This document shows, one piece after another, positions 31,947-43,329 of a DNA stretch of 64,000 bases (positions are counted from its first letter, which is position 1; each line of letters opens with the position of its first letter). The notes beneath the pieces were generated by a model. The model had not been told where the DNA came from. It saw only the letters and a list, made by a program, of their open reading frames with translations, and made no database searches. A program made the position numbers and the translations under genes. Source of the stretch: Brachypalpus laphriformis (lineage: Eukaryota; Arthropoda; Insecta; Diptera; Syrphidae); contig OX246754.1 in assembly GCA_945910035.1 (NCBI GenBank), forward strand, positions 138,880,688-138,944,687, read 5' to 3'.

Positions 31947-32190
31947 AGACCAACCGTCACTTATCCTGTTTTTTGGCGCAGGAAGCTCGCCATTCGTCCT
32001 CTCCCGTTAGCAATTTCCGAAGAAATTCCCAGATCGCACCACGAGGAGGTGGGAGTAGGGCTTACTAACAGAGCTGCTAGGTTTTCGGCTGCAGTGGCTC
32101 CTACTCGTTACTTAGCGGACCAGCACCTATCGGGAGATGCTGCCCCTACGAGGCCTTTGTTAGTCGTTTGCCATCCAAAGAAGTTGGAAT

Positions 32191-34088
32191 CACATTTAAA
32201 TTTCCAACATTGTAATTCCGAAGAAAAGAGGTCTATTCTTGACATCTGCCGCGAATACAACGATTTATTTTATTTAGATGGTGACCATCTTACGCATACG
32301 AACGCTATGCAACACAAAATAGTTACAGAGGAAGGAAAACCACCCCTGTACACGAGACCATACCGACTTCCTGAAAGATCAAAACAGGAAATACATATGC
32401 AGGTAAACGAAATGCTAGAGGACGGTGTAGTACAGCCTAGCTACAGCCCTTGGAATTCACCATTACTTCTGGTCCCAAGAAGGCAGGTCCGGATGGTACT
32501 AAAAAAAGGGGAGTAGTCGTAGACTTCAGAAAATTAAACAAACTAACTGTCGGATATGCCTACCCATTACCAAACATCACAGACATTTTGGATCAATTGG
32601 GAAGAGCAAAATATTTCAGTACTCTCGACCTAGCTAAAGGTTCCCACCAAATCCTCATGGACGAAGCGGATAAGCACAAAACAACTTTTAGTACCCCATT
32701 TGGACACTACGAGTACAATCGTATGCCACTCGGTCTAAAAAACGCGCCTGCTACATTTCAGAGGCTCATGAACAACGTACTTATGGGTCTCCAAGGGATT
32801 GAATGTTTTGTTTATGTAGATGATATAGTCATCTACGGATACGATCTTAACGATCACAATAATCGACTGATAAGGGTTCTCAATCGTTTAAGAGAACACA
32901 ACCTGAAGCTGCAACCTGAAAAATGCCATTTCATTAGGAAAGAACTAACTTATTTAGGGCATGTTATTTCAGAAAATGGAATAAAACCAGATCCAGAAAA
33001 AACAAAGGCAGTGAAAACATTTCCGGTACCAAAGAAACCGAAAGATATAAAATCTTTCTTAGGATTCGTAGGATACTATAGGAAGTTTATCCCGAACTTT
33101 GCTGAACTGGCCAAACCACTGACAAAACTGCTCAAAAAGAACGCACCTTTCCATTGGGATGCTTTTGGTGATGAAGCATTTGGAGCTCTAAAAGAGAAGA
33201 TTATCAGTCCACTAATTTTAGCATATCCCGATTTCTCTCAAGAATTTCTAGTCACTACTGGATGCAAGCGATATTGCATTAGGGGCTGTATTATCCCAAG
33301 GACCAATCGGTCAAGACAAGCCTATTTTCTTTGCTAGTCGTACGTTGAACGACGCAGAAACACGTTACACGACTTCCGAGAAAGAATTGCTACCCATCGT
33401 ATACGCGCTAACACAATTTCGACCATACATCTATGGAAAAAAGTTCACCATTGTTACCGATCACAGTTCACTACAATGGTTGATAGGTCGTAAAGATCCT
33501 ACGTCCAGACTTATGCGATGGAGAATTTTGATGGAAGAATATGACTACAAAATAGTGCATAAAAAGGGAAAGTTCAACACAAATGCAGATGCCCTTAGTC
33601 GCATCATTAGTAGCGATGCAGTTGAAACAAAGAAAAATGTTCTGGTAACTACACGTAGCCAAAACAAAAAGAATGCGTCACCTCGAGAATCATCTACGAA
33701 CCTTTCAGATGATATACAAATTCCCTCTAGTTTTTCTCTCCAAGAAGAAAGAAAGTCAATATATTCAGATAAGTTAGTCGAATGCAAAATAATAATACTC
33801 CCTTTGATAAACTCGATGGAGGAAGAAATTTTAAAAGAAAAAATCCTCAATTATACAAAACCCCAGGTAGGAGCAATCAATACATTCAGATTAAATAACA
33901 AAGCAGAGATTTTAGTAACGACATTTCCTATACCCTTGAGAAGTGAAAAGGACATACAAATTACAGGGACATGTTTATCTTATATAAAATACAAACTAAT
34001 AAAACAAAAATCGCTGGGTTTTGCTATAGCAACAATAGATTTAGAATCCATGAAAACCTTTACACAGCTTCTTAAGAAAACTTTTTAA
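32191..34088 (+). pseudogene. Ty3-1 RT and RNase H
   Basis: RT with VVDFRKLNKLT, STLDLAKGSHQI, MPLGLKNAPATFQ and the catalytic YVDDIVIY box (32814-32837), then the connection region (FLGFVGYYRKFI) and RNase H with TRYTTSEKELLPIVYAL, TDHSSLQWL and NTNADALSR. Frameshifts lie near 32500 and near 33260, the latter exactly at the first catalytic Asp of RNase H (the DAS motif is out of frame). The frame ends at a TAA at 34086-34088. Confidence 0.9.
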
Positions 34089-34089
34089 A

Positions 34090-35161
34090 CTACAGACCTT
34101 ACAATACACCTCTTTACGGACGATAGAGCATTTCTGACAAACAAAGAAGACATCGAAAAAATACTACATGAATATCACGACTCACCACTAGGAGGACACC
34201 AGGGAATAAAACGAACGGCAAAACGAATCAAGAAAACATACTACTGGCCGACAATAACTAAAGACACCACTACATTAATAAAAAAATGCGAATCGTGTCA
34301 AAAGAACAAACTCGCTAGACACAGGAGAATACCTATGAAAATAACGACAACAAGTAGAACGCCATTTGAACGAATAGCACTAGACATAGTAGGACCACTA
34401 CCAGTCAGCCATGAAGGAAACAAATATGTACTCACTTTCCAAGACGACTTGACCAAATTCTCTGAAGCGATACCAGTACCCAATGCTGAAGCTCAAACAA
34501 TAGCCCGCATGCTGGTCGAACGTTTAGTATGTCGATTCGGGATTCCGGACTCGATACTCACAGATCAAGGGACAAATTTCCTCAGCAACCTATTTAAAGA
34601 AGTTTGCAAAATTCTGAAGACTAAGAAGATCCAGATAACTCCATACCATCCACAGACAAACGGTGCACTGGAACGTAGTCACAGAACATTGGCAGAATAT
34701 CTCAGACACTATGTCAACAGAGACTCACTAACATGGGACACTTGGCTCCCCTACTCAATGTTTGTGTACAACACAACACCACATAGTAGCACTGCATATT
34801 CGCCATACGAACTACTTTACGGATATCCCCCACGAATCCCGAGTTCCCTCAATAGAGAACCACAAATTTCCTACAATTACGACAACTACGCAAACGAATT
34901 ACGGGCACGATTACAGCAATTGCCAGAGAGACGATAAACGAAAATTCGAAAAAATACTATGACAAAAACAGTAAGGCAAAGAAATTTAACATAGGAGACA
35001 AAGTACTGATGAAAAATCAGACGAGAAATAACAAACTCTCTACCCTCTGGGAAGGTCCCTATGAAGTAGTAAAAATCCTATCAAACGAGAACACAGTCAT
35101 ACTAATTGGAAAGAAGTCGATACTTATTCATAACAACAATTTACAGTTACTTCAAGAATAA
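34090..35161 (+). pseudogene. Ty3-1 integrase
   Basis: Starts in a shifted frame with the zinc-binding array (HEYHDSPLGGHQG to CESCQKNK, 34165-34320), then the core with Asp in ALDIVGP, Asp in LTDQGTNF and Glu in GALERSHR. A second frameshift near 34920 leads to the C-terminal domain (FNIGDKVLMKNQ, LWEGPYEVVKIL), which ends at 35161. All catalytic residues are present but two frameshifts prevent a full product. Confidence 0.88.
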
Positions 35162-35279
35162 CACATACGCAACTACGTCAATCCCATGCTCCATACCCAA
35201 CAACACAGACTTAACTATTCGAACAAATAAATACATACTTTCATAACGCTTTCATTCCTTCTCTAAATATCTGTTTTAT

Positions 35280-36108
35280 TTAAACGATAATGAACTAGCA
35301 CGTTGCAAAACAGAAAACAAACAGTTTCTATGTACAATGACGCACCCACTCTTTAACGCCAATACGCACCAACCACAATGCGAGATACAGCTACTCCAAA
35401 GAACAAACACATATCCCAACAATTGCGACGTAAAAGAAACTAATATTTCCACAGTTTGGATACAGTTGTCGCAACCAAACACTTGGTTATTTTCCTCCCT
35501 AGAAAACTACATGATTGATGAAATCTGTCAAGACACACTAGTAACACATACTCTAAAAGACACAGCTACACTAGAAATATCAGGAAATTGCTATCTGAAA
35601 ACAAAAGACTTGACCATACGTACAAACAACGAGAAAACCACATACATACATACATAATGCCTTTATCCCTCCACTTAACATCTCCAATCTCTTAACAAAC
35701 TATACTAGCAAAATTACAACTAAGACTGACAAAGCTACGTTCATAAAATTTTCAAGCCAAGATGAGCTCAAACTAGTCTCCAAAAGCATAAACTTACTCA
35801 AAAACGAAGAATCGAAAAATTTAATACAATTGAATAACCACAATCTCCACCACTATTCCCTAATCTACCTGTTACTCGTCTTAGTATTTGCATCACTATG
35901 CTATCGAAGGTACAAATCGTACAAAATCGAACCAAAATCTGAACCTAAGACCAAAAACCCCAATCCACAAGACAATACAGCTCAAACATCCCCATCTAAT
36001 AAAGTAATTGAAAAACCTTCATTTAGGTTAGACTGCTTAAGAATAAAAGAAAATTTTGTGTACAAACTCTTACCACAAGAAAATCTACTTAATAAAATTA
36101 TTATTTGA
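35280..36108 (+). pseudogene. Ty3-1 envelope-like remnant
   Basis: Two frames after integrase. The first (35337-35657) has spaced Cys residues and a TVWIQLSQPNTWLF stretch that resembles the C-terminal ectodomain part of BEL-1 Env-like sequence. The second (35830-36108) has one strong membrane segment (YSLIYLLLVLVFASLCY) and a charged tail. The N-terminal half with the cleavage site is missing, so it cannot make a full envelope. The region between the frames is frameshifted. Confidence 0.65.
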
Positions 36109-36401
36109 TTATTATTTATAAAATATATACACATAAAACATCTATATTATCTATACACAAATAAAAATTGTCAAAAAAAAAAAAAAAACAACACCAACAA
36201 ATATTAAGAAATACTTAGTAAATGAATAAACAAATTTATAGAATATATATTTTAAGAAAACAATTTTTACAATTACAAAAAATTTGTTACAAAAGTATTA
36301 CAATTTTAAAAAAAATGTATCTAAAACTATCACAATTACAAACCATTTACATTGTTAAATTTACAAACTATCTATATCATAACAATAAGAACTAACTAAG
36401 T
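36109..36401. other. AT-rich 3' non-coding part of Ty3-1
   Basis: No gene. A stretch at about 36319-36400 (AAAACTATCACAATTAC...AATAAGAACTAA) recurs at about 37613-37672 on the other side of J4, a short direct repeat partly overlapping the J4 target site. Confidence 0.6.
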
Positions 36402-37604
36402 TTTTTTTTTTTTCATGTTTGTGATGACTACGACTAAGTTGCCTTAACGAGTAGTTTACGCTTCTGTAGTGTTAATCGCGTTAGGTAGGTAGCTTTACAG
36501 TGAAGGCACCTACTAATACCGTCATTACATGCGGTTTTTCCTTACGGTGCTAGGTCAAAAGGTCTTGTTCTTTGTAGTCGGCGCTCAAGGTTTGTCACGT
36601 CCATATGAACATGAAGACGGGTACGAAGTTTGCGAGCAAAGTTTGTTACTTCGTCCCTCACGGTAGCAATTCCTAGATCTCTGTGAATATCACTATGTCT
36701 TATATACCAAGGAGCATTCACGATTGCTCTTAGTATTTTGTTTTGAAATGCTTGCAGTAGAGCCATTATGCTTGGTTTGGTACAATCCCAAAGTTGTATA
36801 CCATATGTCCAAGACGGTTTTAGCACTTGCTTACACAGAAGCAGTTTGTTGTATACGCTTAACTTCGACTATCTTCCGAGTAGCCAATACATTTCTCTAA
36901 ATCTGATTTCGAGCTCTTCGCGCTTCTTTTTAACGTGGGGTTTCCACTTAAGTTTTGCATCTAGGGTCATTCCTAAATATTTTGCCTCGTTTGCGTACGG
37001 TATTTGCACCGAGTTAATGGATATAGGTAAGTTGTTTATCTTTCTTAACGTAAAATTGACATGCGTTGATTTTGTCTCATTGAGGACTATTCGCCAGGTT
37101 TTTGTCCATTCGCATACTTTGTTCAAAGCTCGTTGGAGTTTTCCCGTTGATGATTCGACTGACTCATCCGTTACGAGGATAGCCGTGTCGTCTGCGAACG
37201 TTGCTACAACGGTTCCTTCATCTTGTGGTATATCTCTTGTGTAGAGCAGGAACAGGATTGGACCGAGAACACTTCCTTGTAGAACACCGGCGTAGATTTC
37301 TTTGAAATCCGAATATTCACTCCCGTGTCTAACACGGAAAAGTCTGTTTTCAAGATAAGATTCCAATATTCTGTACAACTTTTCCGGTAAGATTATCCTT
37401 AGCTTATACCTTAGGCCTTCGTGCCGTACCTTGTCGAAGGCTTGCGATACGTCGAGAAAAGCGCTAGAGCATATTTTTTTCAATCTCGTTCGTTATTCGA
37501 TACACCTGATCCATTGTGGAATGATGATCCGGGATCAAGTGCCTTTCTTCAATTACTGGTTGCAATCGTTTCAGCAGAAGTTTCTCGAAGACCTTAGATA
37601 TTAT
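36402..37604 (-). mobile_element. J4, 5'-truncated Jockey LINE
   Basis: Minus-strand Jockey RT with a poly(T) at 36401-36413 (poly(A) tail on its own strand). Flanked by TAACTAAG (36393-36400 and 37605-37612). The RT keeps AFLDVSQAFDKVRHEGL, VLQGSVLGPILFLL and an intact FADDTAIL box, then MTLDAKLKWKPHVKKK and the Jockey C-terminal end RLQRTRPFDLAP (stop near 36542). A frameshift near 36868 and damage near 37480 break it, and fingers and endonuclease are missing. Confidence 0.88.
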
Positions 37605-37860
37605 TAACTAAGTATCTAAAACTGTTACAATTACAAACTATCTATATTATTACAATAAGAACTAAGTAAGTTATTATTATACACGTAGGATATAAGTATA
37701 TACAAATTCAACTGTAAAAATTTAAATAACTAGTAATAAAAAACAAACTTTGTGAAAACTTAAAAGCAAAACAATATTGTAAACTCTAAAGATTTGCTCT
37801 TGAATACTCCAAATTTAACGCTCCTAAAGAAAATTAATCTCTTCAAGCTTAATTTTCTTT

Positions 37861-37877
37861 TTCGAAGGGGAGGAGGA
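37861..37877 (+). other. Ty3-1 polypurine tract
   Basis: TTCGAAGGGGAGGAGGA directly before the 3' LTR, the priming site for plus-strand DNA. Confidence 0.85.
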
Positions 37878-38731
37878 TGTAGTGTCCACACTACAAGGAC
37901 CACACAACGTCACTCCCATAGCCAAATCAAATCATTATTTCATTTCCACACATTCTTCTACACTTCAATCACAATACCATATTGTGCACACTTGTCTATA
38001 CCGCACTCACCTACTGATCGTACGCTCGTGTTACAGCAAAAGGTCAATGTCAGCATATGCTCGCCAAATGCACCACTTGTCGATCACTGTCGCAGGCAAA
38101 TAGTAAACACTATGAGTAATGGGTATACCCGAGAACCCATATGTGACACAGTCAAGGGAACTCCACTGCACACACCATAATGCCGACAAACCGATACATA
38201 CTTCAATCGGTGCAAAGCAATAAAAGAACATTGACACTGATATGAATATGCTGAAAACGCACTACGATGCACTAGGGTAGAATGCCGACGACATTCTGTG
38301 ACATAATAAATATTATGACATATGGGAAGATGTGTTTTGGGCTTCTTTGACCTACTGAGCGCCGCGACACACTTACCCAATTTTACTAGTAAAAAACACA
38401 TGAAGAATGCGTGCGAATAGAGGGGATGAACATAGAATTTTACCGAAAATATAGTATAGAAGGAGTAGAGAATCCAAGACCAAATCAGAGTCGAACTAAT
38501 AGAACTAAAGTAAAAGGTTGCAGCCTAGCCCAGACAGCGGACCTGTATAAATAATAAATAAATAAATAGTGAAAGGTCGCAGCCAAGCCCAGACAGCGGA
38601 CCTATATAACAAGAATAATAAATAAATATACCATAGAATAACTCGAAATAATCGTTTTATTTACAAACTCGTCTCTCCACACGGAACTCTTCCCTCGACA
38701 CGCTGAGGAAGCACGGTTACGCGCGTTAACA
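37878..38731 (+). repeat. Ty3-1 3' LTR
   Basis: 854 bp, begins TGTAGTGTCCAC and ends GCGCGTTAACA; followed by taaa, the right target duplication. It shows the uninterrupted target site of the LINE that split the 5' LTR. The AGCCCAGACAGCGGACCT motif is again present twice (near 38526 and 38586). Confidence 0.92.
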
Positions 38732-38735
38732 TAAA

Positions 38736-38940
38736 CAACACAACAACACTTAGAGGCACCAAGGTAACTATTCACAGAGACTACACTGAAGCTTCACGCA
38801 ATCGAATAAAACGCATGTTAAAGCTAAAAATAGATATTGAGAACAAAAACAAGAACACAAAAGTCGTAGTGAATGGACAAAAGCTGAAAATTGGAAACAA
38901 AACATTTTATTTCGACAATAATAACATCCTCCGATGTTAG
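38736..38940 (+). pseudogene. LINE N ORF1, C-terminal end
   Basis: Continues the coiled-coil ORF1 after Ty3-1: RGTKVTIHRDYTEASRNRI followed by VVVNGQKLKIGNKTFYFD, resembling the C-terminal domain of L1-type ORF1 proteins. Stop TAG at 38938-38940. Confidence 0.75.
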
Positions 38941-39199
38941 CGTTATGTCAGTGAATGTGGGATGACACTTCTCCAACAGCTGGTTGATGTCAGTTCTACA
39001 GTGGCAGCTGCAACTGTCAGAAGCGAATTTGCCGAAGGTGGGAATGCATTGGGTGGAAACACAAGTAGCAGTTCTTCGTTTTTGGCGCCGCAGCCTTATA
39101 ATTTATAGTAATGCCGTCTGCCGAAATATAATAGAAAATCGAAAAACATTAAGCAATAAAAATGAAAATTATAGTATAAAAGAAATTAAAAACCATGAA
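38941..39199 (+). other. LINE N region between ORF1 and ORF2
   Basis: One frame reads VDVSSTVAAATVRSEF and then a Ser-rich stretch up to stops near 39107. No domain was recognised. Confidence 0.4.
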
Positions 39200-41836
39200 A
39201 TATTGTCATTTAAAATATTAAATTATAATGTTGCAGGCCTGAAAAACAAATTATTTTTTTCGGATTTTTTAATTATATTAAAAAAATTGATATACTATAT
39301 TTATGCTTTATGAAACACATGTTTTAGTCAGTGAGGAATATGCCATATGCCATTGGAAATTTCGTGCACTATTTGGAAGGCAGGGGATACGTCAAACTCA
39401 AAGCAGCTGGCTCTCCTTCCGAAGTTGGTTTGGAATAACAGTTTTCGTGCCTCTTATCAAAGTAATTTGAATACAGAACTTTTGAGTCTGATGGAACATA
39501 ATTCAGCTCCACACATTGACGTCCTAACGCAAATTATAAAAAGATCTGTACCTCTGTACGTCAATGCAAGACGTATTGTAGCCAGTAAACAGAAGTGGTT
39601 CGATATCGAGTGTCTAAAGGCGAGGAAACGATCATTTGCATTGCTAAGGCGCCTAAGGAGGCAAAATAATGACCGTGTCAAAGAACTCTATGCAGAAGCA
39701 AATAACTTTCAAACGTCTTTGTATAGAAAAAACGAAAAAAATTAGCCAGGAAGTCATTGCAATTCTTAATACTTCAAGGTGTTCAGCAGACTTTTGGAAG
39801 GCGGTTAAAATTGTAACTGGAAGAACTAACTTGATTTCGTCGACTTTACAAGCTTCTGAGCTGAGGGAGTATTTCAAAAATTTACTCAACACTCCACAGT
39901 TTTCTCCGTTACCGCAATATGCAGACCCTTTCTTCACAGACGAGCTCTTAGACTCACCATTTACTCTTTTGGAAGTGAAACGCGCAGTTGATTGCTCTTA
40001 AACGAGGAAAGCCGCAGGTGACGATCGGATCCCTTTCGAATTCTTCAAGAGCAGTTCCACAGAATTTCTCACTGCACTCACAAATGAATTTAATAACATT
40101 TTTGAAACAGCCAATGTCCCAGAAAGCTTTAGAAGAGCGATAATTTTCCCATTGCACAAAAAAGGTGAGCTAGATAATCCAGCTAACTACAGAGGCATTT
40201 CTTTTTTGAATACTTCCGCAAAATTATTTAGTGCTTTGATATTTAATAGGCTTACACAATAGATGGCAAACAATAGAATTTTAAATGAATACCAGGCGGG
40301 GTTCAGAAAGCATTATTCAACACTGGATCACATTTTTACTCTCACCAACATTGCAGAGTTTTTTAAACAAAGTAGCAAAAAGCTATATGTCTTCTTCGTT
40401 GACATTCGTGCAGCGCGTGAAGCTCTTTTGTATAAGCTGTACAAAATTGGTTTATCAAGTAAAGCCATAAATGTGCTAAAAGCGATGTATGAGAGGAACG
40501 TGGCGTACGTATGGAATGGAGAGAATGTATCGGAAGAATTTGGAACACAAATGGGAGTTAAGCAAGGATGCATCTTAAGCACGCTACTCTTCATCATATT
40601 TATCAACGACTGAGTAGGAGAAGTAGGAGGAGGGATCGAGCTTGGTGGTGTGCGGATACCGGCGCTAAAGTTTGCGGACGATATAGTGTTTTTATCGGAG
40701 ACAGTTGAAGGGATGCAGCTTACTATGAACCGTCTTGAAAACTACTGTAAGCAATGGAATTTAACGGTTAATTTATCAAAATCAAAGATGAAGATTTTTA
40801 GAAATGGCGGTGGAAGATACTCTCGCAACGAAAAGTGGTCCTATCAGGGTGAAAACGTTGAAATAGTGAAAGAGTATAAATATTTAGGTGTGCTAATTAC
40901 ATCCAACCTCAATATGAAAAAACACTTTGAATGTCAACTAGCAGCAGCTAAACGAGCTATTTCATCAGCTACAATAAGTTTATCGATCACACAGCGAAGA
41001 ATAAACTATTTCGTACAACTGCTGCCTCTATACTGCTGTACGGAGCCCAAATTTGGGGTTATTGCTTTTTTGAAGAAGTTGAAAAATTTCTAAGGTACTT
41101 TTTGAAACGAATCTTTCGACTTCCAATATGTACACCGAACTATATGCTGCATCTAGAAACTGGAGTCCCCCCTCTCTTTTTAGATACCCTAAAGCTGCAT
41201 ATAGATTATATTGTAAAAGTAGTGGAGATGGATGATGGAAGACTGCCCAGGATTGTTCTGAAGCATATACTTTCGACAAGAGGGCATTTGGTTCAAAAGT
41301 GGGAGGAGTTGGCAGCAAATTATGGCGCGAGCTTAAATATTACATCTGATATGCAACTTTCAATGATAAAACCTATGCTTACAAATGTTTTGAAAAATGC
41401 AGGTAATTCCATGTATGAGAGATTTGTAGCTGAAGCACATTCATCGCAGCATAGGCTGATCTACAGTAGGCTGAATTTTAACCACATTGAAAGCGACTCA
41501 ACGTACTTCCTCAATCGTTACTCTCTGCATATGATAAGCACAATATTCAAACTTAGAGGTGAACTAACAAGTCTTTATTTTATTCCACATCGACCCGATC
41601 TGCCAATTTTATGTGACCTGTGCAACCTTAAAGAGAGGGAGGATGTTTACCATTTCATCGGAAGATGTCCCATTTTAGGAGAATTTCGCGCGAGATACTT
41701 CGGAGTAATTTCGCTAGACTTGGATGAGGTGATCAACGTACTGAACGGAAGTCATGGTTGGGATATTTTGTACAACTATGCTACAGCTGCAATCCGCTAC
41801 AGAGCGCGTATTTTGGAAGGCTTTAAACAGAAATAG
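39200..41836 (+). pseudogene. LINE N ORF2 (copy B): endonuclease remnant, RT, zinc finger
   Basis: The start of an AP endonuclease (SFKILNYNVAGLKNK) is followed at once by a frameshift, and most of the domain is deleted before 39370. The linker and RT follow (GDDRIPFEFFKSS, NPANYRGISFLN, YQAGFRKHYSTLDHI, GVKQGCILS, KFADDIVFL). Stops lie at 39999, 40260 and 40611, and a frameshift near 41010. A 15-bp in-frame deletion near 40413 removes the FDSIA residues of motif A that copy A keeps. The C terminus ends in CX2CX9HX4C before the stop at 41836. Confidence 0.88.
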
Positions 41837-41957
41837 CACCCATATTGTCAATCTGGTAGACGGACTTAAGCCAAACCATAAACGACTATGTATATACTGT
41901 TTGTGAAAATTATATGAAGTTAATAAAAAGTCGATCTAACTAACTAACTAACTAACT

Positions 41958-42526
41958 ACAAGCGGCCCCAATCAAGAAAAATGACAACGAATGGGCCAAG
42001 GACGATAAAGACAAAGCAGAAGTCTTTGCCACCCATTTAGAAGAAACATTTAAACCATTTGACGGACAAGCGCTTGCTGAAAATGATAATGCGTCGGATA
42101 TAGCACTTCACAATTACACAGTAAGGAGTGCAAGGCTAACCGAACTTCAACAAGAAATAAAGAAACTGAAACCCAAGAAAGCTCCTGGATATGGCTTAAT
42201 CACAGGAGAGCTTCTTAAATCGTTATTTGGAGAAGCCTTTATATTACTAACGCAGCAATAAGACTAAAATATGTTTAGAGTTAATGAAAAGCCGCGGATG
42301 GCATAATGATTCCGAAGCCAGGAAAACCACCAAATGATAAAAAAATCGTATAGACCTATTCCGCCTTTGCCGATTATGTCCAAAGTTTTCGAAAGAATAT
42401 TACTTAAGCGATTACATACAGCCGGTAATAGAAGAAAAATGTCTTGTACCCAATCACCAGTTTGGGTTTACAACCAAGCACTCAACAATAGACCAAGTGC
42501 CTAGAATAGCTGATATAATTTAAAAA
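41958..42526 (+). pseudogene. J1 RT fragment (copy B, before J2)
   Basis: J1 resumes after LINE N; the first 14 bases are the N target duplication. It has the same broken Jockey RT as 10236-10798, with about ten differences by eye. It ends at the J2 insertion, inside TAATTTAAAAA. Confidence 0.85.
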
Positions 42527-43329
42527 TGAATTCGGTTGTTGTTTTTGTTCGACAGGAAAACCGACCTATTGGCCAACTGACTCACAAAAAAATCCCGATC
42601 TTATCGATTTTTTTGTTACAAAAGGCATTTACGAGAAGTTTGTTACAGTCAAAGAATGTTTTGATCTCCCTTCTGACCACTCGCCGGTAATTTTATTACT
42701 TGGAGAAGCGCTGATCAAGAAAAAAGGACCTCCAAGACTCACTAGCAATAGAACAAACTGGGAGGGCTTTAGAAATGATTGCGAAACAAATATCGCCTTA
42801 AATGTATCACTTAGAATACCTTGTGATTTTGAGGACGAAATTGATCGTTTCGTGGAAGCAATTCAAAGAGCGGCATGGAGAAACACTGCTTCTAGAAGCT
42901 ATAACCAACCGCAACGAAAAGTATCCCATAGAAATAATTGAACTGGTGAGGGAGAAACGAAAAGCTCGAAAGAACTGGCAAATCACTCGTGCACCGCAGC
43001 ATAAAACAGTCCTTAACCGACTATGCAATCGGCTTAGAGATAGTATTCGCGAATTTAAAAGCAAATAGATAGCGACCTACCTTGAAAATCTCTCTGGTGA
43101 AAGAGAATCAAATTATTCGCTTTGGAAAGCGCTAAAAGGCATCCGGAAACCTCAAATGCAAGCACCACCAATTCGGAAAATCGATGGAAACTGGGCCAAG
43201 AGAGACAAAAAAAAGGCAGAACTTTTTGCTTTGCACTTAGAAGAAACGTTTAAGCCGTTCGACGGCCCTTAGTTAACGCCCGACTCCCCAGTCACGACAT
43301 CTGACAACTTTAAAGTAAAAAAAGTTGCA
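42527..43329 (+). pseudogene. J2 endonuclease end and linker
   Basis: Opens with TGKPTYWPTDSQKNPDLIDF and FDLPSDHSPVILLL, the end of the endonuclease. A frameshift near 42890 follows, then a helical basic linker (LVREKRKARKNWQITRAPQH), a TAG at 43066, LEETFKPFDG and a further TAG at 43270. Confidence 0.82.

Larger units (their letters stand above)
29034..32177 (-). mobile_element. RTE-like LINE, near full length, in Ty3-1 pol
   Basis: Minus-strand element of 3.14 kb with a 13-bp target duplication AAGAAGTTGGAAT (29021-29033 and 32178-32190) and a (TAAG)n 3' tail (plus strand TTACTTACTTAC at 29034-29048). It encodes an endonuclease and RT in nearly continuous frames. The 5' region upstream of 31946 is about 230 bp. 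It looks like one of the better preserved LINEs here. Confidence 0.92.
25185..38731 (+). mobile_element. Ty3-1, Ty3/gypsy element with env remnant
   Basis: LTRs at 25185-26961 (813 bp once the LINE inside it is removed) and 37878-38731. 4-bp target duplication taaa (25181-25184 and 38732-38735). Between them lie a primer site, gag with two zinc knuckles, a pol broken by a LINE and frameshifts, and an envelope-like remnant with a membrane segment, then a clear polypurine tract. The order is that of insect errantivirus-like elements. Three LINEs have landed inside it: 25222-26172, 29034-32177 and 36402-37604. Confidence 0.93.
24663..41957 (+). mobile_element. LINE N (copy B), split by Ty3-1
   Basis: Non-LTR element inserted in J1 with a 14-bp target duplication ACAAGCGGCCCCAA (24649-24662 and 41958-41971) and a (TAAC)n tail just before 41957. 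N itself is about 3.7 kb (24663-25184 plus 38736-41957); the rest is Ty3-1 and its passengers. It has a coiled-coil ORF1 and an ORF2 with an endonuclease remnant, RT and a C-terminal CCHC-like finger. The 5' end is probably truncated. The clade was not settled. Confidence 0.9.

Noticed and set aside
35280..36108. Functional envelope gene in Ty3-1
   Set aside because: The N-terminal half and cleavage site are missing and the remaining pieces are in different frames.
37794..38237. Open frames of 60-130 codons in the Ty3-1 LTRs
   Set aside because: They occur on both strands inside terminal repeats and carry no motif; they are chance frames.
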